Assembly (NCBI GenBank): GCA_965227455.1 | Contig: OZ245752.1 | Span: forward strand, 1,116,001-1,180,000 | Source: JABDIP01 sp965227455 | GTDB lineage: Bacteria > Pseudomonadota > Alphaproteobacteria > DSM-16000 > Inquilinaceae | DNA: 64,000 nucleotides | Reading direction: 5' to 3' | Shown here: in pieces, positions 8,074 through 16,527 of the stretch | Layout: the number at the start of each line of letters is the position of its first letter | How positions within the stretch are numbered: position 1 is the first letter of the stretch | Translations under genes and position numbers: made by a program | Notes under the pieces: model-generated | What the model saw: the letters and a program-made list of their open reading frames with translations, nothing else | Database searches by the model: none | Told to the model about the DNA's origin: nothing

Positions 8074-8616
8074 ATGGACATCGACGCGCTTGTCAAGGTG
8101 ACGTCCCGGGCCTGGTCGCTGCACATCCTGGCCCTGATGCATTCCGGCACGCCGGGGCGGCAGGCGCCGCTGCTGGCCGCATCGGGGGCGGGGCGCACGG
8201 CCTTCGCCCAGAGCCTGGGCCATCTGATCGATCTGGGCCTCCTGGAACGAAACCCGGGTCACGGTCACCCGCTCAGGCCGGAGTACCGGCTGACGCCGAA
8301 GGGGGCGGAGGTCGCAAGGGTGGCGGACAGGATCGCAAGAGCGGTCCCCCGACCCTCCGAGCGCGGATTGCTGCGGCGCGCCTGGACCATCCCGATCCTG
8401 GCCGTGAGCCAGGAACCAAGCTGTTTCACGGATATCAAGACCCGGCTGCTGCCGATCACCGATCGCGCCCTGTCCCAGTCGCTCAAGCTGCTGCAGGGGC
8501 AGCAATGGCTCCGGCGCAGCATCGACCCGGCCCTTCGCCCACCGCGACCGCTGTACCAGGCGGCCAATGCCGGGCTGCGGATAGGCCAGGCAGTCGGTGC
8601 GCCACAAGGCCCCTAA
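8074..8616 (+). CDS. HxlR-like winged-helix transcriptional regulator
   Basis: The 180-residue product appears to hold two winged-helix units. The first (residues about 8-80) shows RAWSLHILALM, a SLGHLIDLGLLER recognition-helix segment and an RLTPKG wing, typical of HxlR regulators. The second (about 98-165) repeats the pattern with RAWTIPILAV and a wing after LKLLQGQQWLRR. The proteins are DNA-binding and usually sense reactive electrophiles or aromatic ligands, often controlling a neighbouring detoxification gene. It is divergent from the VOC gene. The two-unit layout is longer than the usual 110-120 residues of HxlR. Confidence 0.7.
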   Translation: MDIDALVKVTSRAWSLHILALMHSGTPGRQAPLLAASGAGRTAFAQSLGHLIDLGLLERNPGHGHPLRPEYRLTPKGAEVARVADRIARAVPRPSERGLLRRAWTIPILAVSQEPSCFTDIKTRLLPITDRALSQSLKLLQGQQWLRRSIDPALRPPRPLYQAANAGLRIGQAVGAPQGP

Positions 8617-8964
8617 GACAGGAATCTGCCGCGTTCCGCTGCCTGGCGCTCCATGCGGCCCCGTCTGATCGACAGCGCCGGGCCTATTGCAGCAATCCCG
8701 CTTCCGATCCGGATAACCGACAGGCAAATGAGCCCGTCTTGTGGGTTGGCGTCGCAGCGACGCTTTGCGCCGGCGCGGCGCATACGATGGCCATGGGGCC
8801 AAAGCGCAGCGTTTCAGTGAAGGCGGGCGATGTTGTCAGGCCTGCTTTTGACAGCCATTGCCATTTGCGATCATTCGGGCTGAATTTGCATTGAGTGACG
8901 CGAGCTTGCGCATTCGCCCGACTTGGATCAACGCCTCCGTTTCGCCAGGCCAGAGGAACCACAA
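8617..8964. other. Intergenic stretch without a supported gene
   Basis: About 350 bases between the regulator and the exporter gene. Open frames on both strands lack family motifs and ribosome-binding sites. Nothing repeated or strongly palindromic was seen. The last 20 bases hold the ribosome-binding site (AGAGGAACC) of the following gene. Confidence 0.6.
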
Positions 8965-9567
8965 ATGACGTTCGAACACCTCGTCGCATTCAACATCGCG
9001 CTTTTTGCGGCCATCGCGAGCCCCGGACCAGCCTTGTTGGTTGCGATACGGACGACGTTGAGCGCCGGGCGGCCCGCTGGGATTGCGATAGGGTGCGGGC
9101 TCGGACTGATGGCAGCAATTTGGACACTGATGGCATTGCTCGGACTGGAGACGGTGTTCCGTCTCTTTCCCTGGGCTTACGCTGCGGCGAAATTGGCCGG
9201 TGCGGCTTACCTCCTCTACGTCGCGTACAAGATGTGGACGGGCGCGCGAGATAGCATTGGCGTGGAAAGCCGACCCAACAATCATGCCTTTCGCCAGGGA
9301 TTCCTGATCAACCTCCTTAACCCAAAGTCCGTGCTCTTCGCGGCAGCCGTGCTGATCGTTGTGTTTCCGGCAGGGATGAGCGGGATGGAAAATGCAGTCG
9401 TCGTGCTCAATCATCTGGTGATCGAGATTCTTTTCTACACGGCACTCGCGTTTGGGATGAGCACGCGCGCTGTCAGCCGACGCTATCTCCGTGCAAAGGT
9501 GTACATAGACCGCGCCGCATCCGTCATTCTCGGCGCACTGGGCCTGCGGCTTCTCGTAAGTCGTTAG
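8965..9567 (+). CDS. LysE/RhtB family amino acid exporter
   Basis: This 200-residue inner-membrane protein has the family signature near the N-terminus, FAAIASPGPALLVAIRTTLSAG, where SPGP is diagnostic, and about six hydrophobic helices. A second conserved stretch, FRQGFLINLLNPKSVLFAAA, is the family NPK motif. Members export amino acids, homoserine lactones or related small molecules by proton antiport. The start MTFEHL is preferred over an ATG 42 bases upstream because AGAGG precedes it by eight bases. Substrate and regulation are not evident. Confidence 0.88.
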   Translation: MTFEHLVAFNIALFAAIASPGPALLVAIRTTLSAGRPAGIAIGCGLGLMAAIWTLMALLGLETVFRLFPWAYAAAKLAGAAYLLYVAYKMWTGARDSIGVESRPNNHAFRQGFLINLLNPKSVLFAAAVLIVVFPAGMSGMENAVVVLNHLVIEILFYTALAFGMSTRAVSRRYLRAKVYIDRAASVILGALGLRLLVSR

Positions 9568-9657
9568 GAAGGCGCGACGATCGCGCCGGGCCGAATACAT
9601 CCGTTTGGCCTCAAATCTGAGACACTGACGGTTCAATGGATTCGTCCGCGCGAAACT

Positions 9658-11805
9658 GTGGCTGAGAACTGGGGCGACGCCGGATCGCGGCCCTGGCGAC
9701 GGGTGCTCGCGACTGCCCGATTGTCCCTCATCACCGAGGCCCTGAGCGCCGAGCGGGAGCGGTGGCCGCTCTGGATTCCGGTTGGTGCCGGCATCGGCAT
9801 TCTGGGCTACTTCTCGCTGCCCACGGAGCCGGCCCGGTGGTCCGGCGCGATGGCCATTGTCGGCGCTCTTGCCGCCTATGCGTTCAGCCGCGGTCGGACC
9901 GGTGCGGCGGTCGCCGTCGCCGTTCTCGCGATCGCCCTCGGATTCTCCGCAGCCCAGCTCGGTACCGCGCGGGTCGACGGGCCGATGCTGGAGTCGCGGG
10001 TCGGGCCGGCCTGGGTCGAAGGGCGCGTCGTCGGCCAGACGCTGACGCCGAACGGCGTGCGCCTGGTGCTGGCGGACCCGGCGGTCGACCGTCTGGCGGC
10101 GGCAGAAACGCCGAGCCGGGTCCGGGTGCGCCTGCTGCCGGGATCCGATCCGGTCGCGACCGGCGCACGGATCGGCGTGCGTGCGGTCTTGAACCCACCG
10201 AGCCGGCCGGTCATCCCCGGCGGCTTCGATTTCCGCCGCCATGCCTTCTTCCAGGGCATCGGGGGCGTCGGCTACGCGGTGGGCCATCCGCGGCTGGCGG
10301 ACGGCGACAGCTCTCGGACCGGACTCTGGCTGGAAAGCCTGCGCCGGGGCATCGCCGCGCGCATCTGGGAGACCTTGGATGGCGACCGGGCGGCGATCGC
10401 GACGGCGCTGATGACCGGCGATCGCGGCGCAATCCGGGGCGAGATCCACGATGCGATCCGCGATGCGGGGCTGGCGCATCTGCTGGCGATCTCCGGCTTG
10501 CATCTGGGGCTGGTGGCGGGGCTGGTGTTCTTTGCGGTCCGCGCCGGCCTCGCCCTGGTGCCGTCACTGGCGCTGGAATACCCGATCAAGAAATGGGCCG
10601 CCATCGCCGCCCTTGCCGGCGGTTTCGCCTACATGTTCATCGTCGGCGCCACGGTGCCGACCCAGCGGGCCTTCGTGATGGCCGGTCTGGTCCTGGTGGC
10701 GGTGCTGGTCGACCGGACGGCCATCTCCATGCGGCTGGCCGCCTGGGCCGCCGCCCTGGTGCTGGCGGTGTCGCCTTACAGCCTGCTTGGGCCGAGCTTC
10801 CAGATGTCATTCGCCGCCGTCATCGCTTTGATCGCAGGCTATGAAGCATTGCGCCATCGCCTGGCCGAATGGCGCAGCCGGGCTGGGCCGGTGCGGCTGG
10901 CGGCGCTGTATTTCGGCGGCGTCCTGCTGTCCACGGCGATCGCCTCGACCGCGACGGCGCCCTTTGCGCTCTACCATTTCCAGCAGATCGCCAGCTACGG
11001 CCTCATCACCAACCTGCTGGCGGTGCCGCTGACCGCGTTGTGGATCATGCCGTTCGGCCTGGCCGCCTATCTGCTGATGCCACTGGGGCTGGATTTCCTT
11101 GCCCTGATCCCCATGGGCTGGGGCATATCCGCGCTTCTGGCCATCGCCGAGGCGGCGTCCGGCTGGCCGCACGCGGCGCTGCGGATCGCCGCATCGCCCG
11201 ATTGGGCGCTGGCCCTGGCCGTGACAGGCGGGCTGTGGTTGTGCCTGTGGAACGGTCGCTGGCGCTATTGGGGCATCGTCGGGATCCTTGCCGGCCAGGC
11301 CGGGCTGGTATGGCCGAAGCCGGGCCCGGACGTGCTGGTCAGCGAGGATGGCCAGCTCATGGCCGTCCGGACGGCGGAGGGCGGCTTGGCGCTGTCGGGC
11401 TGGCGCCGCGACCGCTTCACCCGGGACATCTGGTTGCGGGCCGATGGCCGCGCCGGGGCGCAGGCCTGGCCGCAAGAGGGAACGAGCGAGGACGGAACGC
11501 TGAGCTGCGACCTGCTCGGCTGCCTGTACCGCCGCGACGGAATCGTGATCGCCCTGGTCCGCGATCCGCGGGCGCTGGCAGAGGATTGCGTGGCGGCGGA
11601 TATCGTCTTCGCCGCGGTACCCGTTCCGCGGTCCTGCGGCGCCGAGACGATCATCGATCGCTTCGACGTCTGGCGGCACGGGGCGCATGCCATCTCCCTG
11701 ACTCCCGACGGCCCGGCTGTGGATCGGGTCGCCGACGGCACCGGCCTCAGGCCCTGGACACTGGACCGCAGGCCTGAATGGGAGCGGGCAGGGGATTCAG
11801 ACTAG
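9658..11805 (+). CDS. comEC: ComEC/Rec2-type DNA uptake channel protein
   Basis: This 715-residue polytopic membrane protein begins at GTG. It has a DUF4131-like N-terminal region with an OB-like soluble segment (about 105-200) and the Competence domain (about 225-500), with the diagnostic motif HLLAISGLHLGLVAGLVFF. ComEC forms the inner-membrane pore that imports single-stranded DNA during transformation. After residue about 560 the soluble tail does not show the HxHxDH motif of the metallo-beta-lactamase domain seen in Bacillus ComEC, as is usual for many alphaproteobacterial members. Whether the strain is naturally competent cannot be told from this gene alone. Confidence 0.92.
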   Translation: MAENWGDAGSRPWRRVLATARLSLITEALSAERERWPLWIPVGAGIGILGYFSLPTEPARWSGAMAIVGALAAYAFSRGRTGAAVAVAVLAIALGFSAAQLGTARVDGPMLESRVGPAWVEGRVVGQTLTPNGVRLVLADPAVDRLAAAETPSRVRVRLLPGSDPVATGARIGVRAVLNPPSRPVIPGGFDFRRHAFFQGIGGVGYAVGHPRLADGDSSRTGLWLESLRRGIAARIWETLDGDRAAIATALMTGDRGAIRGEIHDAIRDAGLAHLLAISGLHLGLVAGLVFFAVRAGLALVPSLALEYPIKKWAAIAALAGGFAYMFIVGATVPTQRAFVMAGLVLVAVLVDRTAISMRLAAWAAALVLAVSPYSLLGPSFQMSFAAVIALIAGYEALRHRLAEWRSRAGPVRLAALYFGGVLLSTAIASTATAPFALYHFQQIASYGLITNLLAVPLTALWIMPFGLAAYLLMPLGLDFLALIPMGWGISALLAIAEAASGWPHAALRIAASPDWALALAVTGGLWLCLWNGRWRYWGIVGILAGQAGLVWPKPGPDVLVSEDGQLMAVRTAEGGLALSGWRRDRFTRDIWLRADGRAGAQAWPQEGTSEDGTLSCDLLGCLYRRDGIVIALVRDPRALAEDCVAADIVFAAVPVPRSCGAETIIDRFDVWRHGAHAISLTPDGPAVDRVADGTGLRPWTLDRRPEWERAGDSD

Positions 11806-11941
11806 GCGGATGGGAAATCGGGCTGCCGGCCGGACCCAGTATGTCCGCGCCAACGGCCCAGTGACTGTCGAGACAGATTTGTGACGTTACCCCGACAGGG
11901 TCGATCGCGGACGGCGACATCGTCGTCTGGGAGGATGATCG

Positions 11942-12880
11942 GTGGGGGCAGCGATGAGTTTGTACTATGGCGCCGACAGCCAGACCCGAACGACCTTCGA
12001 GATCCCTGCGCGACGGATTCCCAGGGATTTCCGCCCGGCCGCCGGTGTCGGTCATATGCGGTTCTTCGAATACATCACCGCCCGGCTTCGCGCGGCACGG
12101 CCCGCCGACCTCGCGGATTCGGAAGTGCCGGCCTTCTGGGGGCGTTACCTCAACGAAGGCAACGACCCCGATCTCGGTCCCCTTACCGGAGCGGAGGCGC
12201 AGGAGATCTTCTCCATGAGCGAAGGGCGGTGCCGGATCCTGCCGATCTACAACGGCGTCTGGCGTCGCCGGGACAAGCTGACCGGCCCCCATGCGCGCAG
12301 CAACGGCCGGGCATCGGCCAAGCAGGCCATCGCCATGGCCACCGGCATGAACCCTCGCATTCCGCCGACTGTGCGCCTCTATGCCGATCTGGAGCGCTGG
12401 CGGGTGTCCCGGGAGTGGTTCATCGGCTGGATGGAGGTGATGCATGCCTCGGACTATCCGGGCATCGGCGGCTTCTACGGACACCCGTCGGTCTGGGGCT
12501 CGGGCATGCGGCACGGGGTGCGGGTCTATGAGGGCTGGTCGCGCAACCTGATCCCGGCCGCGGAGCAGTTCGCGGTGCAGCGCCTCGGTGCCCTGACGAC
12601 GGGGCTGAGCCAGCTCGGCCGGGGCGGCGCCCTGCCGGCGACGACGGTGGCGAGGGTATGGGCGAACCGGCCCTACCTGAACAGGCCCGGGCAGGAGATA
12701 CGCGCGGACGCCCTGTTCCAGCGCCAATTCCGCCCCGAGCTGACGCCGATCAGCACCATGGTGGAGACGGTCATCTGGCAATACGGCGCCAACATCCCCT
12801 TCGGCCTGCAAGGGCTTGCGACCATAGATATGAACGTGGCGAAGGAGTCGGCCTACAACGAAATGTGGGCCGGGCGATGA
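11942..12880 (+). CDS. DUF1906/Rv2525c-like glycoside-hydrolase-like protein (tentative)
   Basis: This 312-residue soluble protein has a layout resembling the Rv2525c-like (DUF1906) TIM-barrel family: FWGRYLNEG, LTGAEAQEIFSM, ILPIYNGVW, then an RLYADLERW strand where the family carries a catalytic Asp/Glu, and IGGFYGHPSVWG. No signal peptide is seen, which differs from secreted relatives. The GTG start has GGGAGG seven bases upstream; ATG at 11954 is the alternative. A large hairpin follows 70 bases after the stop. Assignment is from motif resemblance only, so the enzymatic role is uncertain. Confidence 0.5.
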   Translation: MGAAMSLYYGADSQTRTTFEIPARRIPRDFRPAAGVGHMRFFEYITARLRAARPADLADSEVPAFWGRYLNEGNDPDLGPLTGAEAQEIFSMSEGRCRILPIYNGVWRRRDKLTGPHARSNGRASAKQAIAMATGMNPRIPPTVRLYADLERWRVSREWFIGWMEVMHASDYPGIGGFYGHPSVWGSGMRHGVRVYEGWSRNLIPAAEQFAVQRLGALTTGLSQLGRGGALPATTVARVWANRPYLNRPGQEIRADALFQRQFRPELTPISTMVETVIWQYGANIPFGLQGLATIDMNVAKESAYNEMWAGR

Positions 12881-12953
12881 GCCGAGTGCCAGGGGCGTTC
12901 GATGGGCCGGATGCCGGTGCCGGAATTGCCATCGGCCGTGCTGGCGTAGCCGA

Positions 12954-13089
12954 CCTCACCCCCCGTTCAAGCCGGGGGCAGGCTCTTCGACAAGCTCAGG
13001 ATGAGGGCTCTCTTGGACAATCCTGCCCGCCCGAACCCTCGTCCTGAGCTTGTCGAAGAGCCTGCCCCCGGCTTGAACGGGGGGTGAGG
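12954..13089. repeat. Long palindrome, CTTCGACAAGCTCAGGATGAG family, copy 1
   Basis: Two nearly perfect inverted arms of about 53 bases flank a 28-base centre. The left arm runs from CCTCACCCCCCGTTCAAGCC through CTTCGACAAGCTCAGGATGA, and the right arm mirrors it, ending GGGGGGTGAGG. Related copies are at 46005-46103 and 62571-62666. It lies between the convergent ends of the glycoside-hydrolase-like gene and lexA and may terminate both. Confidence 0.9.
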
Positions 13090-13163
13090 ATGGCTAAGCC
13101 GGAGAGCCGCCGATCGGCTTCAGCACAGTCCTTGGCGGAGTCGCCGTTCGCGGCCGCAGCCCG

Positions 13164-13880
13164 CTAGCCGTACTGCCGGATCAGGCCCACCAGCCGGCCC
13201 TGCACCTTGACCCGGTCGGGGCCGAAGATGCGGGTTTCGTAGGCCGGGTTCGCTGGTTCCAGCGCGATGGTGCCGCCCTTCTTGCGCAGTCGCTTAAGCG
13301 TGACCTCCTGGTCGTCGACCAGGGCCACGACGATGCTGCCATTGTCGGCGGTGTCGCAGCGTTGGATGACCACCGTGTCGCCGTCGAAGATGCCGGCATC
13401 GACCATGCTGTCGCCGGCCACTTCCAGGGCGTAGTGGTCGCCCTTGCCCAGCATGGTCGCGGGCACGTCGGAGAAATGGGAATGGTCGCGCAGCGCCTCG
13501 ATCGGCGTACCGGCGGCGATGCGGCCGTAGAGGGGCAGGGAGACGACTGCCGCTTCTTCCGCGGCACCGACCGCGCGCCCGGGCATGGCGGCGGTGAAAT
13601 CGCCCTTGATGACGTTGGGCGCAAAGGGCTTTTCGGTCCTGGCCGTCTCCTCCGCCGTGTCCAGTCCTTCGGGCAGGCGCAGCACCTCCAACGCCCGGGC
13701 CCGGTGGGGCAGCCGCCGGATGAAGCCGCGCTCCTCCAGCCCGGTGATGAGGCGGTGGATGCCGGATTTGGAACGCAGGTCCAGGGCGTCCTTCATCTCG
13801 TCGAAGGAGGGCGAGACGCCACCTTCGGCCAGGCGGCGGTGGATGAAGATCAGCAGTTCCTGCTGTTTGCGGGTCAGCAT
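13164..13880 (-). CDS. lexA: LexA repressor
   Basis: LexA (238 residues) represses the SOS DNA-damage regulon and self-cleaves when RecA filaments form. The N-terminal winged helix covers residues 1-70 (MLTRKQQELL, SGIHRLITGLEERGFIRR). The peptidase S24 domain begins near 115, with cleavage site Ala123-Gly124, catalytic Ser158 in AGDSMVDAGIFDGD and Lys196 in TLKRL. The N-terminal helix and spacing match the alphaproteobacterial subgroup. Two LexA-box-like sites lie 75-115 bases upstream, implying autoregulation. It follows moeA on the same strand but has its own promoter region. Confidence 0.97.
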   Translation of the reverse strand: MLTRKQQELLIFIHRRLAEGGVSPSFDEMKDALDLRSKSGIHRLITGLEERGFIRRLPHRARALEVLRLPEGLDTAEETARTEKPFAPNVIKGDFTAAMPGRAVGAAEEAAVVSLPLYGRIAAGTPIEALRDHSHFSDVPATMLGKGDHYALEVAGDSMVDAGIFDGDTVVIQRCDTADNGSIVVALVDDQEVTLKRLRKKGGTIALEPANPAYETRIFGPDRVKVQGRLVGLIRQYG

Positions 13881-13955
13881 GGGTTGGCCCCGTCAAAGAG
13901 TTGCCCGAAGGAGTGACACGTTTGGGCGATCGGCGAGTCGGCTGCAGACTAACCG

Positions 13956-13970
13956 GAACAAAACACAAAC
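13956..13970. promoter_or_regulatory. Imperfect LexA box (GAAC-N7-AAAC)
   Basis: This differs by one base from GAAC-N7-GAAC, the reverse of the alphaproteobacterial LexA box. It lies 10 bases from the perfect box and between it and lexA, so it could be a second, weaker LexA site. Confidence 0.5.
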
Positions 13971-13980
13971 GTCAAGATTT

Positions 13981-13995
13981 GTTCTGTTTTAGTTC
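13981..13995. promoter_or_regulatory. LexA box GTTC-TGTTTTA-GTTC
   Basis: An exact match to the direct-repeat GTTC-N7-GTTC operator of alphaproteobacterial LexA lies 101 bases upstream of the lexA start and 26 bases after the moeA stop. It predicts that lexA is SOS-inducible and transcribed separately from the trp-moa operon. Confidence 0.8.
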
Positions 13996-14020
13996 CGCAG
14001 GCCCAAATCATCGGATGCGA

Positions 14021-15235
14021 TTACAGGCGGGTCATTCCGGCGGCGAAGGTGACGATCTCCACCACGTCGCCTTTGGCGGCGGCCGGCGCATGGGGCGGGC
14101 GGATCACGAGGCAGTCGGCTCCGGCCAGTCCCGACATGACCGAGCTATCCTGCAGGTTGAACGGCGTCGCCACGGCCTGGCCGTCGGAATTGCGCTCCAG
14201 CCGGCTGCGCAGATAGTCCTGGCGACGGTCGTTCTTCGGCAGGTCGCAGCCCAGCCGGGCGCTCGCGGTCAGGGGGTCCGGGCCGTCGACGCCGAGCATG
14301 GCCAACAGGGCAGGGCGCACGAACAACAGCCCGCAAACCATTGACGAAACTGGATTCCCCGGCAGGCCAAGCATCGGCGTGCCGTCGATCTGGCCGAACA
14401 TCAGCGGCTTGCCCGGCCGCATGGCGATCTTCCAGAAATCGAGCTCCAGGCCGCGATCGCCCAGCACGTCGCGGATCAGGTCGTGCTCGCCGACCGAGGC
14501 GCCGCCGGTAGTGATCAGCAGATCGGTGCCCTCGGCCCCGGCCGCCATCCGGATCAGCGAGTCGCGGGTGTCGAGCGCGATGCCGAGATTGACCGGAATG
14601 CCGCCACAGGCGGTCACCAGGGCGGACAGCGCAAGGCCGTTGGAGCTGACGAGCTGGTTGGGGCCGATCGGATCGCCGGGCATGACGATCTCGTCGCCGG
14701 TCGCCAGGATCGCCACCCGGGGCCGGCGGCGCACCCTGAGCCAGGGATGGTTCATGGCGGCGGTGATGCCGACATCCCGTGCCGTCAGCACCCGGCCCTG
14801 CCGCAGCAGCACGTCGCCGGCGGCGAAATCGAGGCCGGCCGGCCGGACGTATGCACCCTTGGCGGCGGTCTCCTTGACGGTGATGCGGTCGCCATCCGCC
14901 TCGGTGTCCTCTTGGATGACGATGGTATCGGTACCGTCCGCCAGCGGCGCGCCGGTGAAGATGCGCACGCATTCTCCGGGGCCGACGGTGCCGTCATGGC
15001 TGCGCCCGGCCGGCACCGATCCGACCTGCGTCAGCTCGGCCGGTGCCTTGGCAACGTCGGCGGCCCGGACCGCATAGCCGTCCATGGCGGAGATCGGCGC
15101 CCAGGGCTGGGTCACTCGGGCCGCGACGTCCTCCGCCAGCACCCGGCCCAGCGCCTCGGCGACGCCTACGGTCTCCGCCGGCAAGGCCTGGAAGGCAGCG
15201 GTGATCCGTCCCTTCGCCTCCTCGACGGAGATCAT
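14021..15235 (-). CDS. moeA: Molybdopterin molybdenumtransferase MoeA
   Basis: MoeA (404 residues) inserts molybdate into adenylylated molybdopterin to finish the molybdenum cofactor. The N-terminal domain shows QPWAPISAMDGYAVRAAD, and the MoCF domain (about 175-320) shows ILATGDEIV, TTGGASVGEHD and MLGLPGNPVSSM. The start MISVEEAK at 15235 shares a base with the moaC stop (ATGA overlap), supporting translational coupling; a longer frame from 15325 would lie inside moaC. Being cotranscribed with moaC and the trp genes is consistent with a housekeeping operon. Confidence 0.95.
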   Translation of the reverse strand: MISVEEAKGRITAAFQALPAETVGVAEALGRVLAEDVAARVTQPWAPISAMDGYAVRAADVAKAPAELTQVGSVPAGRSHDGTVGPGECVRIFTGAPLADGTDTIVIQEDTEADGDRITVKETAAKGAYVRPAGLDFAAGDVLLRQGRVLTARDVGITAAMNHPWLRVRRRPRVAILATGDEIVMPGDPIGPNQLVSSNGLALSALVTACGGIPVNLGIALDTRDSLIRMAAGAEGTDLLITTGGASVGEHDLIRDVLGDRGLELDFWKIAMRPGKPLMFGQIDGTPMLGLPGNPVSSMVCGLLFVRPALLAMLGVDGPDPLTASARLGCDLPKNDRRQDYLRSRLERNSDGQAVATPFNLQDSSVMSGLAGADCLVIRPPHAPAAAKGDVVEIVTFAAGMTRL

Positions 15236-15714
15236 CAGGAGGCCTCGTAGGTGCCTGATTTGCCGCCGGATTTGTGCAGCAGGCGCAGATCCGCCACGGT
15301 CATCGAGCGGTCCACCGCCTTGCACATGTCGTAGACCGTGAGGGCGGCGACCGAAGCGGCGGTCAGTGCTTCCATCTCGACGCCGGTGCGGCCGTCGATC
15401 TTGGCCTCGGCCACGATCTCAACGGCGTTGCTGTCCTCGTCGCAGGTCAACTCGAGGGTAACCGACGTCAGCGGCAGCGGGTGGCAGAGCGGGATCAGGT
15501 CGGACGTCTTCTTGGCCGCCATGATGCCCGCCAGCCGCGCCACGCCCAGCACGTCGCCCTTCTTGGCGACGCCGTCGCGGATCATGGCCAGGGTTTCCGG
15601 CTGCATGGTCACCCGGCAGCCGGCCCGGGCGATACGATGGGTCACGTCCTTGTCCGAGACGTCGACCATGCGCGCCGCGCCGGCCTCGTCGAAATGGGTG
15701 AACTCCTTGCTCAT
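15235..15714 (-). CDS. moaC: Cyclic pyranopterin monophosphate synthase MoaC
   Basis: MoaC (159 residues) converts the MoaA product 3',8-cyclo-7,8-dihydro-GTP to cyclic pyranopterin monophosphate. Family motifs are clear: TSDLIPLCHPLPL, GVEMEALTAASVAALTVYDM and LLHKSGGKSG (the active-site lysine segment). The start codon overlaps the trpC stop (ATGA) and the stop overlaps moeA in the same way. No moaA is present in the window, so the pathway is completed elsewhere on the chromosome. Confidence 0.96.
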   Translation of the reverse strand: MSKEFTHFDEAGAARMVDVSDKDVTHRIARAGCRVTMQPETLAMIRDGVAKKGDVLGVARLAGIMAAKKTSDLIPLCHPLPLTSVTLELTCDEDSNAVEIVAEAKIDGRTGVEMEALTAASVAALTVYDMCKAVDRSMTVADLRLLHKSGGKSGTYEAS

Positions 15715-16517
15715 GCGGTCACCGGCTGCTCCAGCATGGTGCGGACCGCGTCGGCCACATCCGCCTGGCGCATGAAGGATTCACCGATCAGGAAGGTCGT
15801 CACCCCGATCGCCGCCATGCGCGCCAGATCCGCGGAGGTCGACAGGCCGCTTTCGCAGACCACCAGATGGTTCTCAGCCGGGATCATAGGTGCAAGCTCT
15901 TCCGTCGTCGCAAGATCGACTGCCATCGTCTTGAGATTGCGATTGTTTATGCCGATCAGGCGTGGATCAAGTTTCAGAGCCCGATCAAGTTCGGCGCGGT
16001 CGTGGACCTCCACCAGGACATCCAGATCCCAGCGATCCGCCGATGCCGCCAGAGACTCGGCCTCCGCGTCTGTCAGCGCCGCCATGATCAGCAGGATGCA
16101 ATCCGCGCCCAGTGCGCGGGATTCGGCCACCTGATAGGGATCGAGCATGAAATCCTTGCGCAGGGCGGGCAGCGGTGCTGCATCCCGCGCGGCCTGCAGA
16201 AAGGCATCGTCGCCCTGGAAATACGGCACGTCGGTCAGCACCGACAGGCATGTCGCCCCGCCCTCGCGATAGGCCCGGGCCAGGGATGGTGGATCGAAAT
16301 CCTCGCGGATCAGGCCCTTGGACGGCGACGCCTTCTTGATCTCGGCAATCAGCCCGTAGCGGCCGTCTTCCCGGGCCTGCCACAGCGCGTCGGCGAATCC
16401 GCGGGGCGGCGCGGCCACTCCCGCGACCCGCTCCACATCCGCCAAGGGCCGCTCCTCCTTGCGGCGCGCGATGTGCTTGCGCTTGTCGGCGCAGATCCTG
16501 GCCAGGACGTCGGACAT
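15711..16517 (-). CDS. trpC: Indole-3-glycerol phosphate synthase
   Basis: TrpC (268 residues) closes the indole ring in tryptophan synthesis. Its TIM barrel shows the family landmarks IAEIKKASPSKG (catalytic Lys), LRKDFMLDPYQV, DCILLIMAAL, GINNRNLKTM and VCESGLST. The start MSDVLARICADKRKH at 16517 is chosen over an ATG at 16604 because the longer frame would read back into trpD. It begins 10 bases after the trpD stop and overlaps moaC by four bases at its end, so it is an internal gene of the trpGDC-moaC-moeA operon. It is monofunctional, without a fused TrpF domain. Confidence 0.96.
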   Translation of the reverse strand: MSDVLARICADKRKHIARRKEERPLADVERVAGVAAPPRGFADALWQAREDGRYGLIAEIKKASPSKGLIREDFDPPSLARAYREGGATCLSVLTDVPYFQGDDAFLQAARDAAPLPALRKDFMLDPYQVAESRALGADCILLIMAALTDAEAESLAASADRWDLDVLVEVHDRAELDRALKLDPRLIGINNRNLKTMAVDLATTEELAPMIPAENHLVVCESGLSTSADLARMAAIGVTTFLIGESFMRQADVADAVRTMLEQPVTA

Positions 16518-16527
16518 CGGGTGTGCT

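Noticed and set aside
8684..8989. 101-codon minus-strand open frame overlapping the LysE gene start
   Set aside because: No ribosome-binding site or motif; overlaps a well-supported gene.
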